Notes: a model not told the origin generated them from the sequence alone. Positions 35,397-45,196 are shown, numbered from the stretch's first letter. The stretch: 64,000 nucleotides of DNA from Lonepinella koalarum (GCF_042926695.1 NZ_CP170642.1:868001-932000), one strand, 5' to 3'. A program made the numbers and translations.

Positions 35397-37295
35397 TCAC
35401 TTCACAACCCCACAATTCAAACAATACAAATACTGCCCTTTCGGATCATTAAATTTCCCCAAAATTCCCAACTGATTTCTCAATTGATCCTGTACTTGTT
35501 TAGCCTCTGGTAATCCAACCATTTCACTTACACTAGTTTTCACTAAGGATTTCGCTCCTTGCTGTAAGGATTGTAGTAAAGCTTTAAAACCTTGCGGTTC
35601 TTCATCAAACCATTCAATAGAATAATTTGCTTTCTCACCTATTTGTTGATCGGCTAATTCTTGAGCTTTTCTTACCGCGGTTTCAAAATCGCCCAGTTCA
35701 TCTACTAACTTATATTGTAACGCATCTTGTCCTAACCAGACTTGCCCTTGGGCTATTTTATCAACTTCTGCTTTGGATAAATGGCGACCACGGCTCACTA
35801 CGTCCAAAAAACGCTCATATCCTTGTTCTATTTCTAATTGAAAAACCTCTTTGAGTTCATCAGATAACGGGCTTGTAGAAGATAATTCACTTAATTTAGA
35901 AGTACTAATACCATCGGCGGATATACCAATTTTTTTCAAACTATTTTCAAAAGTTGGAAATATTGAAAAAATACCGATGGAACCTGTTATTGTATTTTTA
36001 TCTGCCACAATATAATCCGTAGTACTTGCAATCCAATAGCCTCCCGAAGCTGCTTCTGCTCCCATTGACGTCACAACAGGTTTTCCAAGTGCTTGCAAGT
36101 TATCAATTTCTTGACGAATAACTTCAGAAGCAAAGGCACTCCCACCCGGGCTATTCACGCGTAATATAACGGCTTTCACGGTTTCATCATTAGCTGCTTG
36201 ATGTAATAAATTCGCAATGGTATCACCACCGACTTCATTTTCATAGCTTTCGCCATCAACAATTGCCCCTTCAACATTGACTACCGCAATTTTATGAGTT
36301 GGATTAGAAAAATGACTATCCCCTAATTGACGATCAGGTAAAGCAGATAAGTATGTGTCAAAATCCACATTTTTAAATTCCGTTACATCATTATCCTGTG
36401 TATTTTCACCAAAAAGTGCGGTTAATTTTTGCTGAATTTCTGCCATTGTGGTAAATTCTGTAATTAACTTGCGTTGTTTGACATAAGCGCTACTATCCCC
36501 TTTCAAGGCTTTCAAATCTGCTAAATATTGCGGGCTATCTGGCAATACTTGATTAGGTTCAATTTGACGGTTCTTGGCTACAATATCACGGAAATTTATC
36601 CACATACCACTTAACCAACGTTCAGCATTCGCTTTAGCGGCAGGCGACATATCATCGCGTAAAAATGGTTCAACGGCTGATTTATAAGTGCCTACACGGA
36701 AAATATGAGGGGTTATCTCTAGTTTATCTAGCATAGATTTAAAATATAGATTCTGTGCAGATAAACCATGAATATCCACTGTTCCCATTGGATTTAAATA
36801 AATTTCATCGGCAAAACTTGCTAGAAAATACTGACTTTGGCTATAATTTCCTGCTAACGCAATGACGGGTTTATGTTGTGCTTTAAAATGTTGAATTGCC
36901 GACCCCACATATTCCAACGCAGGTAGATCTGCTCCTTGGAAATAATTTAAATCTAGTACTAGCCCTTTAATGCGATCATCATTTTTAGCATTTTCAATAG
37001 CATAAACTACATCAAAGGTTGAAATTTTACGAGTTATATTACTCCCATCTAATTCATTTAAAGCCCTTTGCCATGATAGATATTTTTCACGATTATCAGC
37101 TAAATAACCATTTAAATTTAATAATAATGCCCCTTGTTCACCAACTAGTTGAACATTATTAGTTTGTGAATTGAACAGACTAATTATGGTTGCAAGAAAT
37201 AATACAAAGAGTAAAAAAACAAGGTTCATCACCACGCGACGAACAAAATTGATAGCTTTCCAAATTATTTTAAAAAAATTAAAAATAGTTTTCAT
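35397..37295 (-). CDS. sppA: Signal peptide peptidase SppA, 67-kDa type
   Basis: A 632-residue inner-membrane protease that degrades released signal peptides. The N-terminal membrane anchor is at about residues 20-43 (VVMNLVFLLFVLFLATIISL). The lysine of the Ser-Lys dyad lies in FRVGTYKSAVEPF in the first repeat. The nucleophile Ser lies in GAEAASGGYWIAS in the second. Both S49 repeats are present. The C-terminus ends in a CLNCGVVK cysteine pair of unknown role. It is monocistronic, followed by a hairpin. Confidence 0.94.
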   Translation of the reverse strand: MKTIFNFFKIIWKAINFVRRVVMNLVFLLFVLFLATIISLFNSQTNNVQLVGEQGALLLNLNGYLADNREKYLSWQRALNELDGSNITRKISTFDVVYAIENAKNDDRIKGLVLDLNYFQGADLPALEYVGSAIQHFKAQHKPVIALAGNYSQSQYFLASFADEIYLNPMGTVDIHGLSAQNLYFKSMLDKLEITPHIFRVGTYKSAVEPFLRDDMSPAAKANAERWLSGMWINFRDIVAKNRQIEPNQVLPDSPQYLADLKALKGDSSAYVKQRKLITEFTTMAEIQQKLTALFGENTQDNDVTEFKNVDFDTYLSALPDRQLGDSHFSNPTHKIAVVNVEGAIVDGESYENEVGGDTIANLLHQAANDETVKAVILRVNSPGGSAFASEVIRQEIDNLQALGKPVVTSMGAEAASGGYWIASTTDYIVADKNTITGSIGIFSIFPTFENSLKKIGISADGISTSKLSELSSTSPLSDELKEVFQLEIEQGYERFLDVVSRGRHLSKAEVDKIAQGQVWLGQDALQYKLVDELGDFETAVRKAQELADQQIGEKANYSIEWFDEEPQGFKALLQSLQQGAKSLVKTSVSEMVGLPEAKQVQDQLRNQLGILGKFNDPKGQYLYCLNCGVVK

Positions 37296-37451
37296 AGAAC
37301 TTCCTTATTGTAAAATTAAACCGCATTTAATAAACTAAGCAATTATTTTAATGAATAATTGCATTAAAAAGAAATATACCGCAAAAATGACAAGTTTTCA
37401 CGGTATTTTTATGTTAGAATTTTCAATTTATTATTCATAATAAGGACAGTT

Positions 37452-38006
37452 ATGGACGCATTAGAATTACTGACAACTCGCCGGTCAAATAAAAAATTAG
37501 TCGCTCCGGCCCCTAATAAAGAACAACTGGAACAAATTTTTCAAGCGGCTTTACGTACGCCTGATCATGGAAAACTGAAACCTTATCGTTTCGTTGTAAT
37601 TGCAGATAAGGGCTTAATAAAATTAGCTAATGCCTTAACTCAAGTCGCAACCGATCTTAACTTAGATAATAAGCAATTTAGTAAAATTGATAAAATTTGT
37701 GCAAGTCCAATGGTAATTGCGGTCGTTGCTAAACTTGATCCGAAAGTTGACAAGGTGCCAGAATGGGAACAATTAGTGGCGGCGGGTTGTGCAACCTATG
37801 GTATTCAATTAGCGGCTCAAAGTTTAGGCTTTGATAATGTATGGATTACTGGTAAATGGGCGGGTGGTGATGCATTACGTCAGACTTTAAATTGTACAGA
37901 ACAAGAAAAAATTGTTGCATTATTATTAATCGGTACAGCGGAGAATGAAAAATTAGAACGTGATAGTAAGACCGCTGATACACAAGATTTTGTTTCATAT
38001 TTATAG
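37452..38006 (+). CDS. ydjA: Nitroreductase-family protein (YdjA type)
   Basis: A 184-residue FMN-dependent nitroreductase-fold protein. LLTTRRSNKKLVAPAPNKEQL near the N-terminus and RTPDHGKLKPYRFVVI match the small YdjA group. GCATYGIQLAAQSLGFDNVWITGKWAG holds the FMN- and NADPH-contacting helix. Physiological substrates are unknown. It lies 8 nt upstream of a DedA gene, so both are probably cotranscribed. TAAGGACAGTT precedes the ATG. Confidence 0.87.
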   Translation: MDALELLTTRRSNKKLVAPAPNKEQLEQIFQAALRTPDHGKLKPYRFVVIADKGLIKLANALTQVATDLNLDNKQFSKIDKICASPMVIAVVAKLDPKVDKVPEWEQLVAAGCATYGIQLAAQSLGFDNVWITGKWAGGDALRQTLNCTEQEKIVALLLIGTAENEKLERDSKTADTQDFVSYL

Positions 38007-38014
38007 GATTTTTA

Positions 38015-38623
38015 ATGGACGTTTTAATTAGTTTTTTTACCGACTACGGTTATTGGGCGGTACTTTTCGTACTGATTATCTGTGGTTTTGGTGTGCCTAT
38101 TCCTGAAGATATTACGCTGGTTTCAGGAGGTATTATTGCCGGGCTTTATCCCGAAAGTGTAAATGTACATCTTATGTTAACAGTGAGTATGATCGGTGTA
38201 TTAGCTGGTGATAGTACAATGTACTGGCTTGGTCGTATTTATGGCATAAAAATACTTCGTTTTCGCCCTTTACGAAAATTACTTTCAGCCAAACGTTTGA
38301 AAAACGTACGTGAAAAATTTGATCAATATGGTAATCGTGTACTTTTTATCGCTCGTTTTTTACCCGGCTTAAGAGCTCCAATTTATATGGTTTCTGGAAT
38401 TACTAATCGTGTAAGTTATACTCGTTTTTTATTATTAGATTTTTGTGCTGCGATTATTTCTGTTCCTGTGTGGGTGTATTTAGGTTACCACGGAGCCAAT
38501 AACCGTGATTGGTTAGCTCAACAAATAAAAAACGGACAACATGGTATTTATGTCATTATAGCTGTGGTCGTGTTGTATATTGGCTACAAAATCTATAAAG
38601 CTAAAAAAGCGAAGAACAAATGA
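38015..38623 (+). CDS. DedA-family inner-membrane protein
   Basis: A 202-residue membrane protein of the DedA (SNARE-associated) family: GFGVPIPEDITLVSGGIIAG, RFLPGLRAPIYMVSG and four to six hydrophobic helices. Relatives act as membrane transporters or scramblases, recently linked to undecaprenyl phosphate recycling, and affect envelope stability. Which DedA paralogue this is cannot be decided here. It is the second gene of a likely pair with ydjA and is followed by two hairpins. Confidence 0.87.
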   Translation: MDVLISFFTDYGYWAVLFVLIICGFGVPIPEDITLVSGGIIAGLYPESVNVHLMLTVSMIGVLAGDSTMYWLGRIYGIKILRFRPLRKLLSAKRLKNVREKFDQYGNRVLFIARFLPGLRAPIYMVSGITNRVSYTRFLLLDFCAAIISVPVWVYLGYHGANNRDWLAQQIKNGQHGIYVIIAVVVLYIGYKIYKAKKAKNK

Positions 38624-38660
38624 TAATGAGTAGTGCAATTATTTATATCATTAATTCAAT

Positions 38661-38713
38661 GCCACCAATTACAGGTGGCAACCAAAAGCGTAGAAAACAC
38701 TACGCTTTTTTCT
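38661..38713. terminator. Two hairpins between the DedA gene and sspB
   Basis: GCCACC (38661-38666) pairs with GGTGGC (38674-38679). AAAGCGTAG (38685-38693) pairs with CTACGCTTT (38700-38708) and is followed by a T-run. The second is a good intrinsic terminator for the plus strand and, with its A-run, for sspB too. Confidence 0.75.
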
Positions 38714-38719
38714 CTCATA

Positions 38720-39187
38720 CTATTTAATAATTTTCAAATGTGATGCCGATTTATTATCTGTTTTCTTGGCTTTATTTAGATTAGCTTTTGGTTTATCCAC
38801 AATATCTTGGAAATTAGTTGGTTGTTCAATTTGTGCGGTCTGATCTAATTCATCATAAATCATTTCAGGTTCAAACATCACACCGTCACCATTCTCACGA
38901 GCGTAAATAGCTAAAACCGCCCCCATTGGGATATACACATCTCTTGGCATTCCTTGAAAACGTGCATTGAATTCAATCGCGCTATTACCTAAAGATAATG
39001 CGCCAACTGCGCCAGATGAAATATTTAACACAATCTGACCATCTTTCACATATTCTTGTGGTACTACAACTCCACTATAGGTTGCATCCACCACTAAATA
39101 AGGCGTAAAATTATTATCAACCAACCAGTCATAATATGCTCTTAATAAATAAGGACGTTTAGGCGTCGATTTATATTCCATTACCAT
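38720..39187 (-). CDS. sspB: Stringent starvation protein B, ClpXP adaptor
   Basis: A 155-residue SspB. The folded domain KRPYLLRAYYDWLVDNNFTPYLVV and GAVGALSLGNSAIEFNARF binds the ssrA degradation tag. The C-terminal tail is flexible (residues ~115-155, Lys/Asn-rich), ending SHLKIIK, the ClpX-docking peptide. It delivers ssrA-tagged proteins to ClpXP, which fits with smpB and ssrA elsewhere in the window. It overlaps the sspA stop (TAATG). A second in-frame ATG two codons on may also be used. Confidence 0.95.
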   Translation of the reverse strand: MVMEYKSTPKRPYLLRAYYDWLVDNNFTPYLVVDATYSGVVVPQEYVKDGQIVLNISSGAVGALSLGNSAIEFNARFQGMPRDVYIPMGAVLAIYARENGDGVMFEPEMIYDELDQTAQIEQPTNFQDIVDKPKANLNKAKKTDNKSASHLKIIK

Positions 39188-39825
39188 TACTTATCATCCA
39201 TTAAATTTCTAGGTGTAGCATTGCCAACAGATTGTTGAAAAGAATCACGATCAAATACTCTGTTCATATAAGCTTTAAGTGCTTTACTTCCTACCCCTGT
39301 GAATTCTACCCCCAAATCCTGCATTCTCCATAATAATGGAGCAATATAGCAATCTACTAAACTAAATTCTTCACTCATAAAAAATGGAGTTTGATCAAAA
39401 ATTGGAGCAACTGCCAACAATTCTTCTTTTAATTGAGCTAACGCATTTTCTCGTTCTTCGGTTGTTCCATTTTCTACTTTAAATAAAGTCGGATACCAAT
39501 CTTGTTCAATACGTTGCATTAATAGACGTGTTTTACCTCTTGACACTGGATAAACTGGCATTAAAGGAGGGTGTGGAAAACGTTCATCTAAATATTCCAT
39601 AATAATACGAGAATTAAACAACACGAGATCACGATCTACTAATGTTGGTAACGTACCATAAGGATTTAACTCCATTAAATCTTCTGATAAACTCTGAGCA
39701 TCTACAATTTCCGCTTCATAAGCAACCCCTTTTTCCGCTAATACAATGCGCACCTGATGACAATAAATATCGGATTTATCATAAAAAAGAGTCATTATTG
39801 AACGTTTATTTACTGCACTAGTCAT
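39187..39825 (-). CDS. sspA: Stringent starvation protein A
   Basis: A 212-residue GST-fold protein that binds RNA polymerase. MTLFYDKSDIYCHQVRIVLAEKGV, NPYGTLPTLVDRDLVLFNSRIIMEYLDERFPHPPLMP and the C-terminal helical domain are all typical. SspA helps cells survive starvation and acid stress. The 9 residues before MTLF may be an extension; an alternative start is the ATG at about 39795. It is first gene of sspAB. The rplM-rpsI genes that often precede sspA are not in this position. Confidence 0.94.
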   Translation of the reverse strand: MTSAVNKRSIMTLFYDKSDIYCHQVRIVLAEKGVAYEAEIVDAQSLSEDLMELNPYGTLPTLVDRDLVLFNSRIIMEYLDERFPHPPLMPVYPVSRGKTRLLMQRIEQDWYPTLFKVENGTTEERENALAQLKEELLAVAPIFDQTPFFMSEEFSLVDCYIAPLLWRMQDLGVEFTGVGSKALKAYMNRVFDRDSFQQSVGNATPRNLMDDK

Positions 39826-39995
39826 TTAGTCCTCCAGCGACTAAAATAGAATGTTAAAATTTCCAAAACGTAGTTGATTCTGCTGTAGAACCAAACCTTA
39901 TAAATATCCGGCTATTGTAGCATAAATATAGTCAAAATATCCAAGTAAAAAATAAACCGTGCTTAACACACGGTCTATTCACATCTCATTACTTA

Positions 39996-40910
39996 TCACT
40001 TATCCAAAAATAACGCTGCCGCACCACGCACACCACCTGAATCACCATATTTAGCTTTTTTAATCACGGGCACTTTGGCACTTCGCATCAAATGTGCTGG
40101 CAAAGCTTTTGGCAAAGCGTGATACAAATGATCAAAATTAGATAACCCGCCACCAAAAACAATTAAATGTGGATCAAATGCGGTAATAATATTGCCGATG
40201 GAAATTGCCATTAATTCCACAAAAAGTTCGACAAAATCTACCGCAGTTTTATCTCCCACATAAAAGCGTTCAATAATTTCTTTGGCAGACAAATTTTCGC
40301 CTTTTAAATCACGGTATAACATTTCAAAACCACGACCAGACAAATACGTGTCTAAACAAGCTGTGTTACCACAACCGCACGAATAAATCGGCGCCTTATC
40401 CCAACCTAGCAGTTTTAAAGCATGGTAATTTAACTGTAAATGCCCTAACTCACCAGCCATTCCCACTTTACCAGAGTGGACTTGGCCATTGAAAACTAAT
40501 CCACCTCCAAATCCAGTGCCCAGAATTAAACCTAATACAAAAGGATATTGCTGATTTTCTTCGTCCCACGCTTCGGATAAAGCAAAGCAGTTGGCATCAT
40601 TTTCCGCCCGCACTTCTCGTCCTAATAACCTAGAGAGATCTTGTAAAATCGGTTTATTATCAGCAACACGAATGTTGGTCACTTCAGCTAATCCCGTTTC
40701 TCGATTCACGAACCCCGGTATGCCTAATCCCACTGAACCTTGATTACCGAATTTTTCATCCACTCGATTAACTAATCCCACAATGGCTTGTAACCACTGC
40801 TGATAACTGTCTTTTGGGGTTTCAATCCGTTCACTGTATTGCTTTTCTAACTTTTCGTTAAAAGCAGCTAATTCAATTTTAGTACCACCAATATCTAAAC
40901 CATATAACAT
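39996..40910 (-). CDS. nagK: N-acetylglucosamine kinase (ROK family)
   Basis: A 304-residue ROK kinase. The ATP loop LDIGGTKIELAAF is near residues 5-17. NDANCFALSEAW contains the catalytic Asp. The zinc motif SCGCGNTACLDTYLSGRG is followed by the ROK signature region. It phosphorylates GlcNAc recovered from peptidoglycan or host glycans. The ATG at 40910 follows AGGAGTTTTTT. A longer frame starts at a GTG inside an uptake-like sequence and is unlikely. Length equals E. coli NagK (303). It lies 34 nt after pgpB. A fructokinase-type ROK is a less likely alternative. Confidence 0.86.
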   Translation of the reverse strand: MLYGLDIGGTKIELAAFNEKLEKQYSERIETPKDSYQQWLQAIVGLVNRVDEKFGNQGSVGLGIPGFVNRETGLAEVTNIRVADNKPILQDLSRLLGREVRAENDANCFALSEAWDEENQQYPFVLGLILGTGFGGGLVFNGQVHSGKVGMAGELGHLQLNYHALKLLGWDKAPIYSCGCGNTACLDTYLSGRGFEMLYRDLKGENLSAKEIIERFYVGDKTAVDFVELFVELMAISIGNIITAFDPHLIVFGGGLSNFDHLYHALPKALPAHLMRSAKVPVIKKAKYGDSGGVRGAAALFLDK

Positions 40911-40944
40911 AAAAAACTCCTGTTTTTTAAACCGCACTATTTTA

Positions 40945-41679
40945 CTAATTTAACTTTATTTTGCTGAAAATTTGTTTTCTTTCAAGATAAAAGAATAACG
41001 GTAAATGGACTAACCACGCAATTAATGTACTCACCAGTAAATCTATCGGATGATGCATGCCTAAACGTAAACGGCTCACTAACATTAACACTGACCAAAG
41101 TAATATCCCCACAACTAAAATCTTTGAAGAAGTACGGCAACGTCCCACCATTTGAGTAAAACCAACCGCCAATAACAACCAACTCACGGCAAAAATAGTA
41201 TGCCCAGACGGGAAAGAATAACCCGTTTCGTTCTTACGGTGATGGACTAACCATACTGGCACATCTGCATTATTCGCATAAAATTGACTTACAATCATCG
41301 CTCTTTGCTCTCGAGTTTGATCGTAAAAATAATTCGTTGATACACCATTTTTATCAGTTAATTCTGTCACATAAGGTCTCGGTTCAGCAAAAATACTTTT
41401 TGCGATGGTTTTAATGCCTTGCGTCATTACCATGGATATTGCCATAATAATCACTGCAATAATCCATTTGGCTCTAGTAGAAAAAATCGGTAAAAAACAT
41501 AAGGCAAAAACGCCACAAGTAATGATTGCATAAGGTGAACTACCAGTTTCGGTTAACCAATATAAAAAATAATCAAATGCGGTTAAATGACTATCATCTT
41601 GCCACTGCCATGAAAAAATCCAAGTAAAAAATGGCACAAGGCAAAGTAAAAAAGTATATAATGACATGCGTCTTAGCAT
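40945..41679 (-). CDS. pgpB: PAP2-family phosphatase, PgpB-like
   Basis: A 244-residue membrane phosphatase with about six helices. The three PAP2 catalytic motifs are present: KSIFAEPRPY, YSFPSGHTIFAVSW and SRLRLGMHHPIDLL. PgpB dephosphorylates phosphatidylglycerophosphate and undecaprenyl pyrophosphate. It is divergent from ribA, the arrangement found in H. influenzae, and upstream of nagK in a likely two-gene transcript. Confidence 0.92.
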   Translation of the reverse strand: MLRRMSLYTFLLCLVPFFTWIFSWQWQDDSHLTAFDYFLYWLTETGSSPYAIITCGVFALCFLPIFSTRAKWIIAVIIMAISMVMTQGIKTIAKSIFAEPRPYVTELTDKNGVSTNYFYDQTREQRAMIVSQFYANNADVPVWLVHHRKNETGYSFPSGHTIFAVSWLLLAVGFTQMVGRCRTSSKILVVGILLWSVLMLVSRLRLGMHHPIDLLVSTLIAWLVHLPLFFYLERKQIFSKIKLN

Positions 41680-41750
41680 AGTGAACTTCCTATGTAATAA
41701 AAATTGTATTTTATCACTAGAAAACTAAAAGAAAAATAAGGATTTATTAT

Positions 41751-42431
41751 ATGGCAAAAATTCAGCTTGTGACTGAAGCCAATTTACCTACTGAATTTGG
41801 ACTGTTTAAGATTGTTGGTTTTGAATTTCCCAAGACGAAAAAAGAGCATATAGCTTTGGTGATGGGCGATATTGCAGATGGCAAACCTGTGTTGGCGCGT
41901 ATTCATTCGGAATGTTTAACGGGTGATACATTGTATAGTTTAAAATGTGATTGTGGTTTTCAGCTTGCCACTGCCTTACGTCAAATTAGTGAAGAAGGAC
42001 GTGGTGTATTAATTTACCATCGTGAAGAAGGTCGGGGCATTGGGTTAATTAACAAAATTCGTGCCTATGCGTTGCAAGATCAGGGAATGGATACCATTGA
42101 AGCGAATTTAGCTTTGGGGTTTGCCGCAGATGAGCGTAATTTTGCTGTTTGTGCGGATATTTTTGACTTACTGGCGGTTAATCAAGTACGGTTATTAACC
42201 AATAATCCAGCCAAAATTGATACCATGAAAAAAGCGGGCATTAATGTGGTTGAACGTGTTCCCTTGAATGTAGGGGAAAATCGTTACAATAGAGCTTACT
42301 TAGATACTAAAGCAAAAAAAATGGGACATTATATTGTTCATCACAATGGTGATGCGCAAAACACAGAGAAACATTTTTTAAGTTGTCCACACTGTTTATC
42401 GGAAGTGCCGACACCACAAAATGAACAATAA
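41751..42431 (+). CDS. ribA: GTP cyclohydrolase II
   Basis: A 226-residue enzyme converting GTP to the first intermediate of riboflavin synthesis. The three zinc cysteines lie in ECLTGDTLYSLKCDCGFQL. IYHREEGRGIGL carries the catalytic residues, and LLTNNPAKIDTMKKAGI binds GTP. It is a single-domain RibA without a RibB fusion. TAAGGATTTATT precedes the ATG. It is divergent from pgpB. The C-terminus (LSCPHCLSEVPT) adds a CxxC pair of unknown role. Confidence 0.96.
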   Translation: MAKIQLVTEANLPTEFGLFKIVGFEFPKTKKEHIALVMGDIADGKPVLARIHSECLTGDTLYSLKCDCGFQLATALRQISEEGRGVLIYHREEGRGIGLINKIRAYALQDQGMDTIEANLALGFAADERNFAVCADIFDLLAVNQVRLLTNNPAKIDTMKKAGINVVERVPLNVGENRYNRAYLDTKAKKMGHYIVHHNGDAQNTEKHFLSCPHCLSEVPTPQNEQ

Positions 42432-42443
42432 ATTAGCTAAAAT

Positions 42444-42515
42444 TATGATATAGATCACAAAATTAGCATCTAATTGCAAAATTTTATTGTTGCGAGATTG
42501 TTACAATTATAGAAT
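42444..42515 (+). promoter_or_regulatory. Predicted arcA promoter and CRP-like site
   Basis: TATGATATAGATCACA (42444-42459) resembles a CRP site. TTGTTG (42487-42492) and TAGAAT (42510-42515) have 17-nt spacing, about 55 nt before arcA. Inferred from consensus only. Confidence 0.4.
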
Positions 42516-42570
42516 AGTGAATTATGTTTTTCACATTGGTTGTGATATTTGTTTTTAGGGAAACTTAACT

Positions 42571-43275
42571 ATGGCTACGCCACAAATTCTTATTGTTGAG
42601 GATGAAACGATTACTCGAAATACGTTAAAAAGTATTTTTCAAGCCGAAGGTTATAATACCTTTGAAGCTTGTGACGGTAATCAGATGCAACAAATTCTAT
42701 CAAATAAAGAAATCCATTTAATTGTCATGGATATTAATTTACCGGGTAAAAATGGCTTAATGTTAGCGCGTGAACTGCGAGAGCATACCAAAACAGCATT
42801 AATGTTTTTAACCGGTCGTAACAATGAAGTGGATAAAATTTTAGGTTTAGAAATTGGCGCGGATGATTATATCACCAAACCCTTTAACCCGAGAGAACTA
42901 GCTATTCGAGCTCGTAATTTGTTACAACGTACCATGGGGGACGTTAAAGATGAGCCAAAAGTTGATGCTTATCGTTTTAATGGTTGGACATTAGATATTA
43001 ACCAGCATGCACTGATCAATCCCGAAGGTGAAGTGCTCAAATTACCACGCAGTGAGTTTCGTGCCATGATGCATTTCTGCCAAAATCCCGGTAAAATCCA
43101 AACACGTGAAGAATTGTTGAAAAAAATGACCGGACGAGAATTAAAAGAAAATGATCGAACAGTCGATGTAACAATTCGTCGTATTCGTAAGCATTTTGAA
43201 GATCACGATGGTACGCCTGAAATTATTTCAACCATTCACGGTGAAGGCTATCGTTTTTGTGGAACGTTAGAATAG
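42571..43275 (+). CDS. arcA: ArcA, aerobic respiration response regulator
   Basis: A 234-residue OmpR/PhoB-type regulator. The receiver domain spans residues 1-120 with the acidic pair in VEDE, the phospho-Asp in VMDINLPGKNG (about residue 54) and the conserved Lys in DDYITKPFNP. The winged-helix domain covers residues 135-234 (NDRTVDVTIRRIRKHFE). ELKENDRTVDV and the length identify ArcA rather than another OmpR member. With the ArcB kinase it represses aerobic metabolism at low oxygen, and acnA in this window is a plausible target. ArcB is not in the window. Confidence 0.94.
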   Translation: MATPQILIVEDETITRNTLKSIFQAEGYNTFEACDGNQMQQILSNKEIHLIVMDINLPGKNGLMLARELREHTKTALMFLTGRNNEVDKILGLEIGADDYITKPFNPRELAIRARNLLQRTMGDVKDEPKVDAYRFNGWTLDINQHALINPEGEVLKLPRSEFRAMMHFCQNPGKIQTREELLKKMTGRELKENDRTVDVTIRRIRKHFEDHDGTPEIISTIHGEGYRFCGTLE

Positions 43276-43293
43276 TCTTTTCTTAGCAATATC

Positions 43294-43334
43294 AAGTGCG
43301 GTTAAAAATTTAGAAAATTTTACCGCACTTTTTG
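43294..43334 (+). terminator. arcA terminator formed by inverted uptake sequences
   Basis: AAGTGCGGT (43294-43302) pairs with ACCGCACTT (43322-43330). The A/T flanks extend the stem, and a T-run follows. Confidence 0.8.
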
Positions 43335-43414
43335 TTTATATTTTCCCTTGTTTATTTGTACATTGCCCCGATATTAGGTAAAATGAGATTATCTTTTGTA
43401 ATCCATTGAATATT

Positions 43415-43897
43415 ATGACAAAGAAAAAAATTAAAGTTGCTTCCAATACCATTGCTTTGAATAAACGTGCGAGACACGATTATTTTATTGAAGACGAAAT
43501 TGAAGCTGGGCTTTCCTTACAAGGTTGGGAAGTCAAATCTATGCGTGCTGGCAAAGCCAATATTAGTGATAGCTATGTAGTATTTAATCAAGGAGAGGCC
43601 TATTTATTTGGCGCAACTATTCAACCCTTAAGTGTAGCATCCAGCCATATTGTTTGCGATCCGACTCGCACACGTAAATTATTATTAAACCAACGCGAAT
43701 TAGATACCCTATTTGGCAAAGCAAACCGTGACGGTTATACCATTGTGGCGCTGTCACTATACTGGAAAAATGCTTGGGCGAAATTAAAAATCGGCTTGGC
43801 AAAAGGGAAAAAATTACACGATAAACGGGAAGATATTAAAGATCGTGAATGGCAGGTACAGAAAGATCGGATTATGAAACATGCAAATCGTGGATAA
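43415..43897 (+). CDS. smpB: SmpB, tmRNA-binding protein
   Basis: A 160-residue OB-fold protein that binds tmRNA and brings it to stalled ribosomes. The start is the ATG at 43415 (MTKKKIKVASNTIALNKRARHDYFIEDE); an in-frame TTG at 43406 is unlikely. Conserved LQGWEVKSMRAGKANISDSYV, and the C-terminal basic tail LHDKREDIKDREWQVQKDR, which enters the mRNA channel. Length equals E. coli SmpB. Its partner ssrA is 9 kb away at 52635 and sspB is at 38720. Confidence 0.96.
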   Translation: MTKKKIKVASNTIALNKRARHDYFIEDEIEAGLSLQGWEVKSMRAGKANISDSYVVFNQGEAYLFGATIQPLSVASSHIVCDPTRTRKLLLNQRELDTLFGKANRDGYTIVALSLYWKNAWAKLKIGLAKGKKLHDKREDIKDREWQVQKDRIMKHANRG

Positions 43898-43951
43898 TCT
43901 GTTACAATGTCTTTTGATGTAAAAATTTTGTTAACTATTTGGAGAAAATGA

Positions 43952-45196
43952 ATGGCACAGGATCAAGATCCTTGGGCACCGCCGGGGACGAATTCAGGAA
44001 ATTCGTCAGGGCAAAAGCCTAATAATCAGCAAACGAATGAACCAAGAAATAAGCGAGATAATGAACAATCTCCACCAGATTTGGAAGAAGCCTTTACCAA
44101 TTTACTGAAAAAATTGTCTGGTAAAAACAAAGGGAATGGCTCAAATAATCAACAAAATAATAAATTACCAGACTTTAATGTTGGGAAATTATTACCGGTA
44201 GCAGTGCTAGTCGGTGCTGTAATTTGGGGGTTGAGCGGTTTATATACAGTGAAAGAAGCCGAGCGTGGTGTTGTCACTCGTTTTGGTCAACTCCATTCTA
44301 TTGTGCAACCGGGGTTAAACTGGAAACCTACTTTTGTGGATCAAGTCATTCCGGTTAACGTGGAACAAGTGAAAGAGCTGAAAACCCAAGGATCTATGTT
44401 AACTCAAGATGAAAATATGGTCAAAGTTGAGTTGACCGTGCAATATCGTGTGCAGGATCCAGCTAAATTCTTGTTTAGCGTTACCAATGCTGAAGATAGC
44501 TTAGGACAAGCCACCGATAGTGCTTTGCGTTATGTGGTCGGTCATATGACTATGGATAATATTTTAACCACTGGACGTTCCGTGGTACGTCAAGACACTT
44601 GGAAATCTTTAAATGAGATTATTAAACCTTATGATATGGGATTAGAAGTCATTGATGTGAACTTCCAGTCTGCTCGTCCGCCAGAAGATGTGAAGGATGC
44701 CTTTGATGATGCCATTAAAGCACAAGAAGATGAACAACGTTATATCCGTGAAGCGGAAGCTTATGCACGTGAACGTGAACCGATTGCACGTGGTAATGCT
44801 CAACGTATTTTAGAAGAAGCTACTGCTTACAAAGAACAAATTGTGCTTGAAGCCAAAGGGGAAGTTGAACGTTTCCAACGTTTATTACCTGAATTTAAAT
44901 CCGCACCGGAGGTACTGAAAGAGCGTCTATATCTGCAAACCATGGAAAATGTGATGGCGAAAACGCCGAAAGTGATGATGGATGCGGGCAATAATTTAAC
45001 CGTATTACCCGTAGATCAACTATTACGTCAAAAACAACAAGCAACGCTCCCAGAAACCGATGTTCAACGTTTTGAGAAAAGTATATCCAATATTGGCAAC
45101 TCAAATAGTGCGGTGAATAATTCATCTGTTTCCAGTTCACCGGTGTCTAATACACCAATATCAACTAACAATGGACGCCAAGGGAGATTTAACTAA
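43952..45196 (+). CDS. hflK: HflK, membrane protease modulator
   Basis: A 414-residue SPFH/band-7 protein. Residues 1-70 are a cytoplasmic Gly/Asn/Gln-rich tail. One membrane segment follows at about 75-95 (LLPVAVLVGAVIWGLSGLYT), then the SPFH domain (EAERGVVTRFGQLHSIVQPGLNWK) and a coiled coil of about 250-310. With HflC it forms a large periplasm-facing cage around FtsH and limits proteolysis. GGAGAAAATGA precedes the ATG. The stop overlaps the hflC start region by one base. Confidence 0.95.
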   Translation: MAQDQDPWAPPGTNSGNSSGQKPNNQQTNEPRNKRDNEQSPPDLEEAFTNLLKKLSGKNKGNGSNNQQNNKLPDFNVGKLLPVAVLVGAVIWGLSGLYTVKEAERGVVTRFGQLHSIVQPGLNWKPTFVDQVIPVNVEQVKELKTQGSMLTQDENMVKVELTVQYRVQDPAKFLFSVTNAEDSLGQATDSALRYVVGHMTMDNILTTGRSVVRQDTWKSLNEIIKPYDMGLEVIDVNFQSARPPEDVKDAFDDAIKAQEDEQRYIREAEAYAREREPIARGNAQRILEEATAYKEQIVLEAKGEVERFQRLLPEFKSAPEVLKERLYLQTMENVMAKTPKVMMDAGNNLTVLPVDQLLRQKQQATLPETDVQRFEKSISNIGNSNSAVNNSSVSSSPVSNTPISTNNGRQGRFN